Shown here: one piece after another, positions 1 through 7,964 of the stretch
Position numbering within the stretch: position 1 is the stretch's first letter
How the letters are laid out: each line of letters opens with the position of its first letter
NCBI GenBank assembly: GCA_043746635.1
Contig: JAYTQQ010000195.1
Location: forward strand, 1-11,494
Source: JAYTQQ01 sp043746635
GTDB lineage: Bacteria > Bdellovibrionota > Bdellovibrionia > Bdellovibrionales > JAMPXM01
DNA: 11,494 nt
Reading direction: 5' to 3'
Made by a program: the position numbers and the translations under genes
Notes under the pieces: generated by a model
The model's input: only the letters and a program-made list of their open reading frames with translations
Databases searched by the model: none
What the model was told of the DNA's origin: nothing

Positions 1-268
1 ATTTGACTTCTTTATGAAAGATTTCGATTCTCCATCGAAGTTTGTAGGTTCGCGCGATGACCGCTGCAGAGGCACCTTTTAAAGAACATGCCAAATAGAT
101 TCTTTTTCCATTGGATTTTTCTGAACATGCAATCTCAACTTCAAAGGACACGCCCTTCAAAAATGCCGAGAGTGTTCTAATGCGAAACTCCTTCCGCTTT
201 GTCCCACCAATCATTCGAATGGTTTTCCATAGACCGTTGATCGATATGCAATTTCTTTGAATCAAGTG
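1..268 (-). pseudogene. IS4-superfamily transposase, C-terminal fragment (runs off window)
   Basis: A minus-strand reading frame is open from 268 to the window edge and is closed upstream by an in-frame TGA at 269-271, so the N-terminal half of the protein is missing. The translation ends in YKLRWRIEIFHKEVK, which matches the Y-x2-R-x3-E-x6-K signature around the catalytic Glu of IS4-type DDE transposases (Tyr codon 44-46, Arg 35-37, Glu 23-25, Lys 2-4). The preceding part (INGLWKTIRMIGGTKRKEF, then a beta-rich stretch and KRIYLACSLKGASAAVIAR) fits the usual strand-rich region before that motif. I see no start codon with a ribosome binding site. It is therefore most likely a decayed or frameshifted insertion-sequence remnant, although the part beyond position 1 is not visible. 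Confidence 0.72.
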
Positions 269-290
269 TCAGGTGAACAAAAAGAGTCTA

Positions 291-782
291 CTAATAGAAG
301 GACATTGTGAAGGAGACAACATCGCCAGAACTGTTATAAGTCTTCCAAATGTGAAGTTCTCCGCTCAACGAGCGAAAAACTTCTGCCTGATGTGGATCGC
401 TCGATATAGTATTGAACATTTTTGCCACCGCTGTCGCATCAAATTGGTCATTAATTCCCATCAAGACAGATTCTTGGTCTTTGCTGATTACAGATTCAGG
501 TGAAAAAAACTTCAAAGTACAAGAAGCATTTCCAGTCAATTGCGATTTATTGCAAGTTAAGTCAAATACAGGCTTGGCATATATTGTTTCATAGTCGATG
601 TGCTTCGTAACAATACTGCCATTGGAAGTCGGCGTAATGTTCATTGCTTCAAATAGGGCATTTGCATCAGAGTCATTCCCCTGAATAATCAGAGTTGCAT
701 TATCATTAGGAAAAAAGGCAGTAACGTCCGCCTTCGCATAGACAGAGAAAAAAACCAATAGAATTGTAGTTAGAATCTTCAT
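291..782 (-). CDS. small secreted protein of unknown function (163 aa)
   Basis: The start ATG at 780-782 is chosen because GGGAGG lies about five bases upstream and because residues 1-18 (MKILTTILLVFFSVYAKA) form a clean Sec signal peptide with an AKA cleavage site. A longer frame reaching 842 lacks these. The mature part of about 145 residues has only two cysteines (Cys77 and Cys88), close enough to form one disulfide, and ends in alternating residues (VVSFTMSFY) suggestive of a final beta strand. I do not recognise a family. It probably acts in the periplasm or outside the cell. The gene lies just downstream of the accessory ankyrin region and immediately upstream of a transposase fragment, and it is AT-rich compared with genes after 2300, consistent with acquired DNA. 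Confidence 0.7.
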   Translation of the reverse strand: MKILTTILLVFFSVYAKADVTAFFPNDNATLIIQGNDSDANALFEAMNITPTSNGSIVTKHIDYETIYAKPVFDLTCNKSQLTGNASCTLKFFSPESVISKDQESVLMGINDQFDATAVAKMFNTISSDPHQAEVFRSLSGELHIWKTYNSSGDVVSFTMSFY

Positions 783-1066
783 AACACCTCCCGAAATTTC
801 TTTTTTTTCTATCAGGTCTTTTTGACTCTGTCCAGAAATCAAAGCGAATTGTCTGTGGCAATTTAATTTAGTTCTTTAAATAATCCACTGGTTTTTTCGC
901 GAACTTCCGCCGGTAGATTTGGACTCAGAGATCTTTGCAAGATTCGCCGATTTCAAGATCTATTGTCATTTTTTAGCTCTTCAAAAACTAATCAAATTCA
1001 CGGAGAGAGAAATTCTAGGTTGCATATTTTCCTTTTTTTGCAATACCCTGAAATAGGGGTAGCGTC

Positions 1067-1813
1067 ATGAGCTTAGAGCGAATTAGGCATTCCAAAATTA
1101 AGCTAACACTTCTTTTTGCAGTACTGGGAATTGTATTTTTAACTTTGAGTCGCTTTACGGATGGTTTTCGAATATTTGGAATCCATTTTGGTTACAACAT
1201 AGTCGGAGGATTCTTTTTAGGATGCCAGCTTCTGTCTCTAGCATGGGCTCCGCACATTAGAAAAAATCGATCGACGAAATGGTTCGTGATTAGCGCAAGT
1301 TTTTTTATATTTATAATAAACGGCATGATTATCAAAAAAGACATTGAAATAGCGTCTCGGCAGGAAAAATCGATGGCCTTGGAGATCAAATACACTCCTC
1401 TTGTCGATGCCATTGTTAGAAGTGATATCCTCGAATTAAGTAACTTATTAGAGAAAGGCGCCAATTTCAAAGAAAGAGACAAGCTTGGTTTGTCTGCTAT
1501 CGATTACGCAGCAGGTGCAATTCCGCCGGAGCCAGGTAAATCAAGCGGCAGTACTGAAGCTATCCAATTATTACTAAAGCGTGGTGCCGATATTAATGAC
1601 CCAGGAGAGTATGGTCGAACTCCGCTAATGTACTCAGTCCGGAGTCACAATTTGCAACTCATTATGTTCATGATCGACAAAGGTGCCGATGTAAACAGAA
1701 TCTCGCGCGACGGACACTCAGCGCTTTTTTATGCCCAGTTAGATCAAAATCAAGAGGTCGTCGATCTCTTAAAAAAATCTGGAGCCAACACCATTGCTCC
1801 GGGCGAAAAGTGA
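1067..1813 (+). CDS. membrane-anchored ankyrin-repeat protein
   Basis: This 248-residue protein starts at an ATG preceded by AGGGGT. The N-terminal third is membrane-embedded, with hydrophobic segments at about residues 12-29, 43-61 and 72-89. From about residue 108 it becomes an ankyrin solenoid: TPLVDAIVRSDILELSNLLEKGAN (109-133), a divergent or lengthened repeat (142-176) containing an inserted PPEPGKSSGS loop, TPLMYSVRSHNLQLIMFMIDKGADVN (185-210), and a final repeat (218-240). Ankyrin repeats mediate protein binding. The topology suggests the repeats sit on one face of the inner membrane and recruit a partner, but the sequence does not say which. No enzymatic domain is visible. The gene lies alone between two IS remnants and is AT-rich, so it may be acquired. 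Family assignment is firm; role is unknown. Confidence 0.85.
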   Translation: MSLERIRHSKIKLTLLFAVLGIVFLTLSRFTDGFRIFGIHFGYNIVGGFFLGCQLLSLAWAPHIRKNRSTKWFVISASFFIFIINGMIIKKDIEIASRQEKSMALEIKYTPLVDAIVRSDILELSNLLEKGANFKERDKLGLSAIDYAAGAIPPEPGKSSGSTEAIQLLLKRGADINDPGEYGRTPLMYSVRSHNLQLIMFMIDKGADVNRISRDGHSALFYAQLDQNQEVVDLLKKSGANTIAPGEK

Positions 1814-1916
1814 TTTCGGCATCAATTTTTTGATCTAAAGCACCAACGCTTTCTAAGAAAATCTCGCTTCAAAAGACATCGATAAAAATCGCAAAAAATG
1901 CTAAGAATAATTTTTT

Positions 1917-1950
1917 ACACTGCTGTCCGGTTTAAATTCGGATTAAGTGT
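1917..1950. repeat. candidate insertion-sequence end
   Basis: ACACTGCTGTCCGG starts at 1917 and the segment closes with AGTGT at 1946-1950, so it is bounded by a five-base inverted pair. Ends beginning with an ACTG(C/T)TGTCCG-like motif are familiar to me from some IS4-related elements, and the transposase remnant begins about 60 bases downstream in the expected orientation. No matching opposite end is visible, so this remains tentative. Confidence 0.25.
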
Positions 1951-2012
1951 GCGCTAGAATCTGCGCCGGCTGATGATTCGCGCGATCGAAAGCACTGAAG
2001 GCTTCGTCCTGA

Positions 2013-2244
2013 GAGCTGCTCGACCATAGTCTGGAAACTATTTTGCTTTTTCTGTTAAGTAAAGAACTCACGGGAGCTTTGCGATGAGATATTGCGCGGC
2101 ATTCGCGGTCGCACTAAAGATCGTAAAATAAAACGCGCGATTCGTCAGATTTTGGCCATCGACTCAACTGAAGTGGATGTTCAGGGTAGTCTTTTCGATA
2201 ATCCAGGTGGATCTAGAAATTTCATAGACCCATCTTACTTTTGA
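2013..2244 (+). pseudogene. IS4-family transposase, N-terminal fragment with frameshift
   Basis: The clearest part runs from 2083 to about 2210 and reads DEILRGIRGRTKDRK, then IKRAIRQILAIDST and EVDVQGSLFDNPGG. This is the region around the first catalytic Asp (the IDST motif) of a well-known IS4-family group. The frame is closed upstream by TAA at 2056-2058. A plausible upstream continuation (ELLDHSLETILLFLL, SKELTGALR; 2013-2084) lies in a different frame ending at TGA 2085-2087, so one frameshift separates the pieces. After GSLFDNPGG the similarity stops and TGA follows at 2242-2244. The second Asp and the Glu of the DDE triad are absent. It is a truncated, non-functional remnant, in opposite orientation to the fragment at the left edge and apparently of a different IS4 subgroup. 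Confidence 0.7.
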
Positions 2245-2306
2245 TTTGCTGTGCACTCCAGAAAAAATCGATTTGGTCGAGAGAGTTGAAGGGCCGTTGC
2301 GAAGCG

Positions 2307-3437
2307 CTAAGCTTCACCAGCACGGCACGTCACCAGCGTCACTTCGGCAGTCACACCCAATCGATTAGCCGGGCCCCAGTAACCCGTCCCCGGATTGACA
2401 TAAACCCACATGCGACCGTATCGGTAGAGCCCTCGACTGTATTTGTGAGCAAGGCCAATGAATAAACTAAACGGAAAGAACTGCCCCGCATGCGTATGAC
2501 CCGAAAATTGAAGATCTGCTCCGAATCCTTCGGCTTCTCTGTAAACGTCAGGTCGATGAGAGAGTAAAATTTTGAGATCGATTTTTTCGTTCGTCGTGAG
2601 TGCCGTCGAGGCATTCGGTTTGTGACCCGGCAAAATGTGTTCTCCCACTGGATCAGTCACGCCTGCGATCATGAGCTGGCGGTCTCCGACTTTGATGATG
2701 CGGTGATCGTTGAGCAAAACATTCATTTTGAGCTCGCGAAATTTTGTCGTCAGCGCTTGTGGATCCCAAAAATATTCGTGATTACCCGTTACAAAATAAG
2801 AACCGTAACGAGATTTCAGATGCGCGAGCGGAGCTAAGTTTTCGGCAATCGATCCGGGATGGGCATCGGCGATATCTCCGGTGAGGAAAATCAAATCAGG
2901 AAGAGCCGCATTCGTGATGCGCACGACTTCTTCAACGTAGCCCTTTCGAATGGTTGTTCCCACGTGGAGGTCACTAATCTGCGCAATCTTCAAACCTTCA
3001 AAAGCTTGATTCAAGCCAGGAATCGCAATCGACACCTCTACGATTTTTGGTCCTCTTACGACTTGCAAAAATCCGATGAGGGATAACAGAATTGCGAATC
3101 CAAAGATTCTGACCGAAACTTCTTGAGTGAAAAAATTTTTTCCGAATACGAAAGTAACCGCGTGAAAAATATCAAAGGGCAATGAGATAATCACGAAGCT
3201 CGCCCACAAACCCATCGCGAGTGAGCCGGCCCAAGAGACTACGCGAAACCAAGTCTCGTCGTAAATATTGGGACGTATGCGGTAGGCAAAAGTTCCGATG
3301 ATCATCACGATGAAAAAGATCAGTGCAAAAAATACGGCGAGCACTGGCTGTGTGGGCCAGAGCTGATAAGATTTATAAGACGTGTAGACAAAAAAGAGTG
3401 AAAGAAAATAAAGAAGTCGAGTAATTCGGGATCTCAT
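2307..3437 (-). CDS. membrane-anchored calcineurin-like metallophosphoesterase
   Basis: The 376-residue form uses ATG 3435-3437, with AAGAGG about 12 bases upstream; the frame extends to a TTG at 3465-3467 that has no Shine-Dalgarno sequence. Hydrophobic segments lie at about residues 5-20, 31-51, 67-90 and 108-126, followed by a complete metallophosphoesterase domain: SDLHVG (Asp156, His158), GDIAD (Asp188), GNHEY (Asn219, His220), SHRPD (His294) and GHTHAGQ (His314, His316). These residues bind two metal ions. The arrangement matches the YkuE/YaeI-like group, some members of which act on lipid or nucleotide pyrophosphates such as UDP-diacylglucosamine, but the substrate here cannot be read from sequence. 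It follows the papain-fold gene on the same strand with a 95-base gap, so joint transcription is possible. Confidence 0.92.
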   Translation of the reverse strand: MRSRITRLLYFLSLFFVYTSYKSYQLWPTQPVLAVFFALIFFIVMIIGTFAYRIRPNIYDETWFRVVSWAGSLAMGLWASFVIISLPFDIFHAVTFVFGKNFFTQEVSVRIFGFAILLSLIGFLQVVRGPKIVEVSIAIPGLNQAFEGLKIAQISDLHVGTTIRKGYVEEVVRITNAALPDLIFLTGDIADAHPGSIAENLAPLAHLKSRYGSYFVTGNHEYFWDPQALTTKFRELKMNVLLNDHRIIKVGDRQLMIAGVTDPVGEHILPGHKPNASTALTTNEKIDLKILLSHRPDVYREAEGFGADLQFSGHTHAGQFFPFSLFIGLAHKYSRGLYRYGRMWVYVNPGTGYWGPANRLGVTAEVTLVTCRAGEA

Positions 3438-3532
3438 GAATCCAAGGTACCTCTTAACATTTGGCAATGCAACGTTTCAGCGGAAGGTACCAGCAGCCTC
3501 GTACGGAATCACCGTATCCGAAAAATGAAATA

Positions 3533-4846
3533 CTAATTCTTGATCACAAATTTTAGTAAAGATGCAAATCGAGGGTCGGCCAATACGGATTGATGAAATG
3601 TAAAATCAGGCGGCTCGCCTTGTTGTGTGGCATACGCCATATTGCCTTGGGTGATTCCGTTGTAGCCAGACACCGCTGGCGATGCTGGCTTCGCACCGTT
3701 TGCATCCCGACCTTGTTCGCTCCAGCTGTTTTCGAAAACCGCCGCAAAGAAATTCTGAGAAATACGAGAATTGATAATTTCGGTAAGATGTCCGCCGGCG
3801 AGAACGATCGGTTTTGTTTGAACGAGATCGGCTGAGGCAACTCCCGAACTTTCAAATCCTGCTTGATTGTAAATTGCAAAACCAATTAAAACCGGAATTT
3901 CAAATTCAACTATGCTTGCGTTGATCGCTTCATAAATAAGAGAGGCATTCTCGGCTGTCATTTGAATATCTGGATACTCTTCTGGGTGAAAATTCATTTG
4001 TTGAATCATAAATGTAAGCGGCGTGTACTCTTGGCCTTCGAAAATAAATTTGTCATTTGGACGATACGGAAGATGCTTATTCGCAGAAGATACATTCAAT
4101 ACCGGCGCCAGTTTATCTGTCATTAAATTGTAAAGTGGAGTGTTGACACCGTCGGCGTCTTTTTGTCCGAACATGGCTTTACGGGCCGGTGCCGGAGTCG
4201 TCAAAATTACCGTGACCAGGTCTTTTAGGCTTTTCGTTAATGCATCAGCTTGATCAATCGTCGTTATTGGGCGGTCGTACATTTCGAACGGAACCATTCC
4301 GACTTTGGATGCTTCACTGAGGGCGTCGGGCATATTGCTTCCTGATTCGACGCTAAATCCAACTTCGGTTGCGGTTCTCGATTTTGGTCTTAAAGTCATG
4401 ACGAGTACAGCTTGATCAACGGCTTGTTGCAAAGAAATTCTTTTTGAGACATCAGGGTTGTTGATACGGTTTGCAAGTCTTGTGAAATAAGATCCGTGAT
4501 CAGAAACTTGATAATAGAAATGCCAGAAACCACTATGATCTGGAGCGAGAGGAATAAACTTTCCGCTCTCTTTATACTTTTTTTGCGCCGCAAGTTTTGC
4601 TTCGCCGTGGGCCCAACAAATTTCTGCATCACACTGGTCGTCAACCGGAGGATTCGGCTGCAAACCACCATCAACAAGGGGCTTCGCTCCTTCGTAAGTC
4701 GCAAGATCGGGACCGATGCCGACTGCCGCACGAGATGACTTCGCGAAGATATCTCGACATTCGAGACGTCCGGCAAAAGAGTATTGTCCGATGATCTGAA
4801 CCGTGATGAGTGCCGACAATGATAAGAGTTTCGCGATTCTTTTCAT
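3533..4846 (-). CDS. exported papain-fold (C1-like) cysteine peptidase, divergent
   Basis: The protein has 437 residues. The start is supported by AAGGA nine bases upstream and by a signal peptide (MKRIAKLLSLSALITVQIIG... ending at SFA, residue 25). I read it as a divergent member of the papain/bleomycin-hydrolase superfamily: EICWAHGEAKL holds the candidate nucleophile Cys77 followed by Trp as in papain; the segment 167-190 (GSNMPDALSEASKVGMVPFE) resembles the loop before the 'G-x-VP' turn in C1 enzymes; EFEIPVLIGFAIY (314-326) matches the core strand; GGHLTEI gives His353; and FENSW gives Asn373 in the usual N-S-W context. The whole triad is therefore present, but the spacing is longer than in papain and no propeptide is obvious. 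It likely acts in the periplasm or is secreted. The fold assignment is by motif only. Confidence 0.65.
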   Translation of the reverse strand: MKRIAKLLSLSALITVQIIGQYSFAGRLECRDIFAKSSRAAVGIGPDLATYEGAKPLVDGGLQPNPPVDDQCDAEICWAHGEAKLAAQKKYKESGKFIPLAPDHSGFWHFYYQVSDHGSYFTRLANRINNPDVSKRISLQQAVDQAVLVMTLRPKSRTATEVGFSVESGSNMPDALSEASKVGMVPFEMYDRPITTIDQADALTKSLKDLVTVILTTPAPARKAMFGQKDADGVNTPLYNLMTDKLAPVLNVSSANKHLPYRPNDKFIFEGQEYTPLTFMIQQMNFHPEEYPDIQMTAENASLIYEAINASIVEFEIPVLIGFAIYNQAGFESSGVASADLVQTKPIVLAGGHLTEIINSRISQNFFAAVFENSWSEQGRDANGAKPASPAVSGYNGITQGNMAYATQQGEPPDFTFHQSVLADPRFASLLKFVIKN

Positions 4847-5083
4847 TTAGAAAATCCTTACAAGTAGTTTGAATTCGAAGTGGGAAGAGCAAATGCTATT
4901 CCCCTGCAGCGTGGCTTTAAATTCGAACTCAGCCAAAAAAGTGACGTTCTTGAGTCGTTCACTCAACGGCAGTAGTGCGCGGAAGGGCACCTGATTTGTA
5001 TATAACTTTTGTGGAATCGGGATGAACTTGAAAGGAACCGGCGGAGATGATACCGCGGGTCTTCCCAAAAAAAAACGGACCAA
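4847..5083 (-). CDS. possible small ORF abutting the papain-fold gene (78 aa)
   Basis: The gap between the M13 peptidase stop and the papain-fold start holds an open minus frame whose TAA stop (4847-4849) directly touches the next ATG, giving TAAATG. The translation is strongly alternating and beta-like near its end (NVTFLAEFEFKATL, then SSHFEFKLLVRIF), while the other two minus frames here are broken. No ATG is available; TTG 5081-5083 is the best candidate and has no convincing ribosome binding site. A run of nine T (minus strand, 5067-5075) lies near that start. It could be a genuine coupled small protein, the remnant of a longer gene, or chance. Confidence 0.3.
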   Translation of the reverse strand: MVRFFLGRPAVSSPPVPFKFIPIPQKLYTNQVPFRALLPLSERLKNVTFLAEFEFKATLQGNSICSSHFEFKLLVRIF

Positions 5084-5087
5084 AGAG

Positions 5088-7100
5088 CTACCAGATATGA
5101 ACGATCTTATTTTCTGGCAACACCATTTTGTCGCCATCTTTACACATGAAAGTCTCTTTGAATTTTGCCTGCTGTTTGATTTGCTCATTCGTACGTGCCC
5201 AACCCAGAGCATGCGGATTTGTTTTCAGCTGCTGCTCTTCATACGAAGGACGATAGACCGAACACCACACGTGAGCGTACTGTAAAAAGAATTTCTTACG
5301 AGTATCATTGTCAAATTTTGGGCTCATCGAAGCGGCCTGCAACGAAGCTGTGAGACCTACGTTGTCGCCGATATTTTCACCGAGAGTGAGCTTACCGTTG
5401 TGTCCGGCGTGGTCGAACTGGTCGACGAGGATCGCCGTGCGTTTTTCAAATTCTTTGGTGTCGGCTTCGGACCTCCAACTTTTAAGAACCCCGTGAGCAT
5501 CAAACTTGGCACCTTGATCATCGATACTGTGGCCCATTTCGTGGCCGATGACGGTACCGAGTCCGCCGAGGTTTTCTTCGTCACTGAGACTTGGATCAAA
5601 AAATGGAGGCTGCAAAATCCCGACAGGAAGAACAAACTTATTATACTCAACCGAATAGTAAGCGTTCACTACGAGCGGACCCCAATCCCAACGGAGTGGA
5701 CTCAAGGTTTTTCCGAACTGAGAAATCGTTTTGCTTTCTAAAAGTTTCGTGAGTTTTCGGGCATTGGCAATCGGCTGCGTGTCTGAATATTTGCCGACTG
5801 GATTGTAGTCCCACTCAACATTATTCGTCGGAGACACGAGTTGAAATTTCATCGTCTTGATTTTTTTCATCGCTTCAGCTTTCGCTGATTTCGAAAGCCA
5901 CTTATTATTTGTGAGACTTGTTAAGATCGATTTGCGAATACGTTCTGCAATTGCTACGACACGCTTCTTCGGAAAGTTCTTAAAAAGACGCGGCCACAAA
6001 ATGCTATCAAGCTCTTTCGAATACTTATGCATGACGAGAGTTGTGCAGCGCTCTTGACGATCCGGACGAACTTTTGGTCCACCTAAATGTTTGAACGCGA
6101 AATCAAAATGCTTGTTGTAAAACTCTGGGTAGGCATCGTCAAGGTAGTTCACTAAAGCCTGGTAAGCGTAGAGACGCTTCAGATCTTCAACCGGAGTTTC
6201 AAGAAATCTTTGATTCACAAACGCAAAACTTTTTGGTTCGAAATCACGGATCAAAGTCGCCTTCGGAATACGCTTTAAAAAATTCTCAACTTCAAAAGTT
6301 GGATACTTCTTAGTAAGTTCGTCGCGAGTCATTGTTTTCGGGGATGAAAAGAGATCTCTCCACTCGACAGGAGTTGGATAAATCTTTGAGAAATCACTTT
6401 CAAAAGCTACGATTTTCTTGGCCGATTCGGCAGGCAGATCCATATCGATGGCTTTGAAAAATTCGGTAATTATTGCTTCGAGATCCGCAACGTTCTCTGG
6501 CTTTTCGTAGTATGTTTTCTCAGGATAGCTGAGAAGGCTGAACGTCACGTACATGTCATTCTTAAGTGGATTCTGTTGGTTAGCAACATCACCAAATTCA
6601 AGGAGACTGACGTCACCAGAAGCGATTTTGCTCTGAAAGAAGTTCAAAACTTCATCACGTGTTTTGAGAGCCGCCAGTTTTGCTTTCACTTCTGCAACGA
6701 GGGCCTTCTCTTCTCCGGCCCGAGTCGTTGGACTCATACACGCCAGATAAACATTCTTGAGCTGAGTCTCACGTTCCGAAGTTGGCTTAGCTATCGCAAG
6801 ATCTAAAAAATATTTCTTTTTAAAACTAAGAATTCTTTCGTTTGAATCATCGAATGCGAAATCATGTCTTGATCGATCTTCACGCATTTGAAAAGAATCA
6901 ATAACGTTTGAGCACGCATACTGAAAGAAGTTATCGCAAGGATTTAAATTTTCATTCACCAGAAAATCACGACGTTCTGGAATCTCAGAGCTTTTCTTCA
7001 CACCTGAATCGACAGCCACCGGCGCAACAGGTTTGTGCGAACAACTCAGAGCGAACATGCAGCTGGATAGAGCAATTGCAAAAAACTTTTTACTTAACAT
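5088..7100 (-). CDS. M13-family (neprilysin/PepO-like) zinc metallopeptidase, lipoprotein
   Basis: The 670-residue length is usual for the family. AGGAGG lies six bases before the ATG. The N-terminus is a lipoprotein-type signal; Cys20 (FALSC, followed by SHKP) is the likeliest lipidated residue, though Cys14 (LSSC) fits the motif too. The family opening NPCDNFFQYAC is at 53-63. The catalytic part shows NAYYSVEYNKFVLPVG (479-494) and ILQPPFF, then HEMGH (His520, Glu521, His524), then GENIGDN with zinc ligand Glu575. The C-terminus is MCKDGDKM followed by a terminal Ile-Trp in place of the family's usual Val-Trp. All catalytic residues are present, so it should cleave peptides, probably short ones, at the cell envelope. 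The gene follows yihY-like on the same strand by 63 bases. Confidence 0.95.
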   Translation of the reverse strand: MLSKKFFAIALSSCMFALSCSHKPVAPVAVDSGVKKSSEIPERRDFLVNENLNPCDNFFQYACSNVIDSFQMREDRSRHDFAFDDSNERILSFKKKYFLDLAIAKPTSERETQLKNVYLACMSPTTRAGEEKALVAEVKAKLAALKTRDEVLNFFQSKIASGDVSLLEFGDVANQQNPLKNDMYVTFSLLSYPEKTYYEKPENVADLEAIITEFFKAIDMDLPAESAKKIVAFESDFSKIYPTPVEWRDLFSSPKTMTRDELTKKYPTFEVENFLKRIPKATLIRDFEPKSFAFVNQRFLETPVEDLKRLYAYQALVNYLDDAYPEFYNKHFDFAFKHLGGPKVRPDRQERCTTLVMHKYSKELDSILWPRLFKNFPKKRVVAIAERIRKSILTSLTNNKWLSKSAKAEAMKKIKTMKFQLVSPTNNVEWDYNPVGKYSDTQPIANARKLTKLLESKTISQFGKTLSPLRWDWGPLVVNAYYSVEYNKFVLPVGILQPPFFDPSLSDEENLGGLGTVIGHEMGHSIDDQGAKFDAHGVLKSWRSEADTKEFEKRTAILVDQFDHAGHNGKLTLGENIGDNVGLTASLQAASMSPKFDNDTRKKFFLQYAHVWCSVYRPSYEEQQLKTNPHALGWARTNEQIKQQAKFKETFMCKDGDKMVLPENKIVHIW

Positions 7101-7163
7101 TAAAATCCTCCTGAGATTTTTAAATCTTTCTAAAGATGACAGCTTAATTCAGTTCGAACAACT

Positions 7164-7964
7164 CTAAATATTCTTTTCCTTTTTTTTATTCAGGACGGCA
7201 CACAGAGCCGCACCCACGAGGAAGATCCACCAAAGAATAGATATCCACAAAAAGAAAATCGGAATTGCGGCGAGACTTCCGTAAATTTTGCTGTAGGTAA
7301 AAATAGTTCTGGTAAGAGTCATAAAAATCTTTTGGCCTGCAGCAAATGAGACCGTAGCTACGATGGCGCTCACGACCGCAGACCAAATCGTTACCCTTGC
7401 GCTCGGAATAAATTTATAAGCAAACATCACGAGGAGGCCCAACAGGGCTCCGTTGAAAAAATTTTTGTGAAGGTAAAAGAAAGCGTTTTTGTCAGAATAA
7501 AGAGCTCCGAGCAAAACCGCGAGTGCAAGTGGCCCGAGAAAAATAATCAACCACGAGAAAAACACGCGATAGGTAAATGATCTTTTGAGTTTTACTTTCC
7601 ACACTTTTTGAACGGCGGCTTCCATGTCGATGATGAGTGTCGTTGAAGTTACGAGAAGTCCCATAAAGCCAAGAAGCCCGAGAGCTTGCGAGTTAATTTT
7701 AAAAATAATGCCTTGTAAGTTTGTCAGCGCTGCTTTACCTGCCGCCGATGCCAAGTTTTGCATGATGAGAGGTTCGAGCTCGGCGTAGAGTTTGTCGAGG
7801 CCTCCAAATGCGTGAAAAACGCTTAAACTCACTGCAAAAAATGGAATCAACGAAAGGACCGTTGTATAAGAAAGACTATTGGCTAGCAAACGCACTTCGC
7901 CATCCGCGATTTGCTTGTTTACGTCGAAAACTAAAGCTAAAATTCTCTGAATCCATTTTTTCAT
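7164..7964 (-). CDS. YihY/BrkB-family integral membrane protein
   Basis: With the start at ATG 7962-7964 the protein has 266 residues, slightly shorter than most family members (about 290). The frame is open to 8114, but the upstream part overlaps the divergent lipoprotein gene and lacks family features. Family motifs are LANSLSYTTVLSLIPFFAV (27-45), a second hydrophobic hairpin (95-112), FFSWLIIFLGPLALAVLLGALY (135-156), GALLGLLVMFAYKFIPSARVTI (172-193), and the signature YGSLAAIPIFFLWISILWWIFLVGA (228-252). About six membrane helices result. The family was once mislabelled ribonuclease BN; its true role is still unclear, and transport or envelope functions have been suggested. The C-terminal tail is short and lysine-rich. 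The ribosome binding site is weak (GTGGTG). Confidence 0.9.
   Translation of the reverse strand: MKKWIQRILALVFDVNKQIADGEVRLLANSLSYTTVLSLIPFFAVSLSVFHAFGGLDKLYAELEPLIMQNLASAAGKAALTNLQGIIFKINSQALGLLGFMGLLVTSTTLIIDMEAAVQKVWKVKLKRSFTYRVFFSWLIIFLGPLALAVLLGALYSDKNAFFYLHKNFFNGALLGLLVMFAYKFIPSARVTIWSAVVSAIVATVSFAAGQKIFMTLTRTIFTYSKIYGSLAAIPIFFLWISILWWIFLVGAALCAVLNKKKEKNI

Noticed and set aside
273..503. Plus-strand open frame opposite the small secreted protein.
   Set aside because: It lies antisense to a better-supported gene with a signal peptide and strong ribosome binding site, and its translation has no recognisable features.
863..952. Short minus-strand open stretch (reads LSPNLPAEVREKTSGLFKELN before a TAA).
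   Set aside because: It looks protein-like but is only 29 codons, has no start codon or ribosome binding site, and is closed upstream by a stop. It may be a tiny gene remnant, but I cannot support it. The rest of 843-1066 shows nothing I recognise.
1020..1048. TTGCAT followed 17 bases later by AATACC as a promoter for the ankyrin gene.
   Set aside because: The -10 match is poor and the region is AT-rich, so such matches are expected by chance.
2225..2306. Open plus-strand frame reading TFDLLCTPEKIDLVERVEG after the transposase remnant.
   Set aside because: It continues only into the antisense of the metallophosphoesterase gene, has no start, and I recognise no family; likely chance or an unidentifiable remnant.
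2301..2315. GAAGC/GCTTC hairpin at the end of the metallophosphoesterase gene.
   Set aside because: Five base pairs, overlaps the stop codon, and no T run follows on the minus strand; too weak for a terminator call.
3502..3516. TACGG/CCGTA hairpin after the papain-fold gene.
   Set aside because: Five-pair stem with no T tail; not convincing as a terminator.
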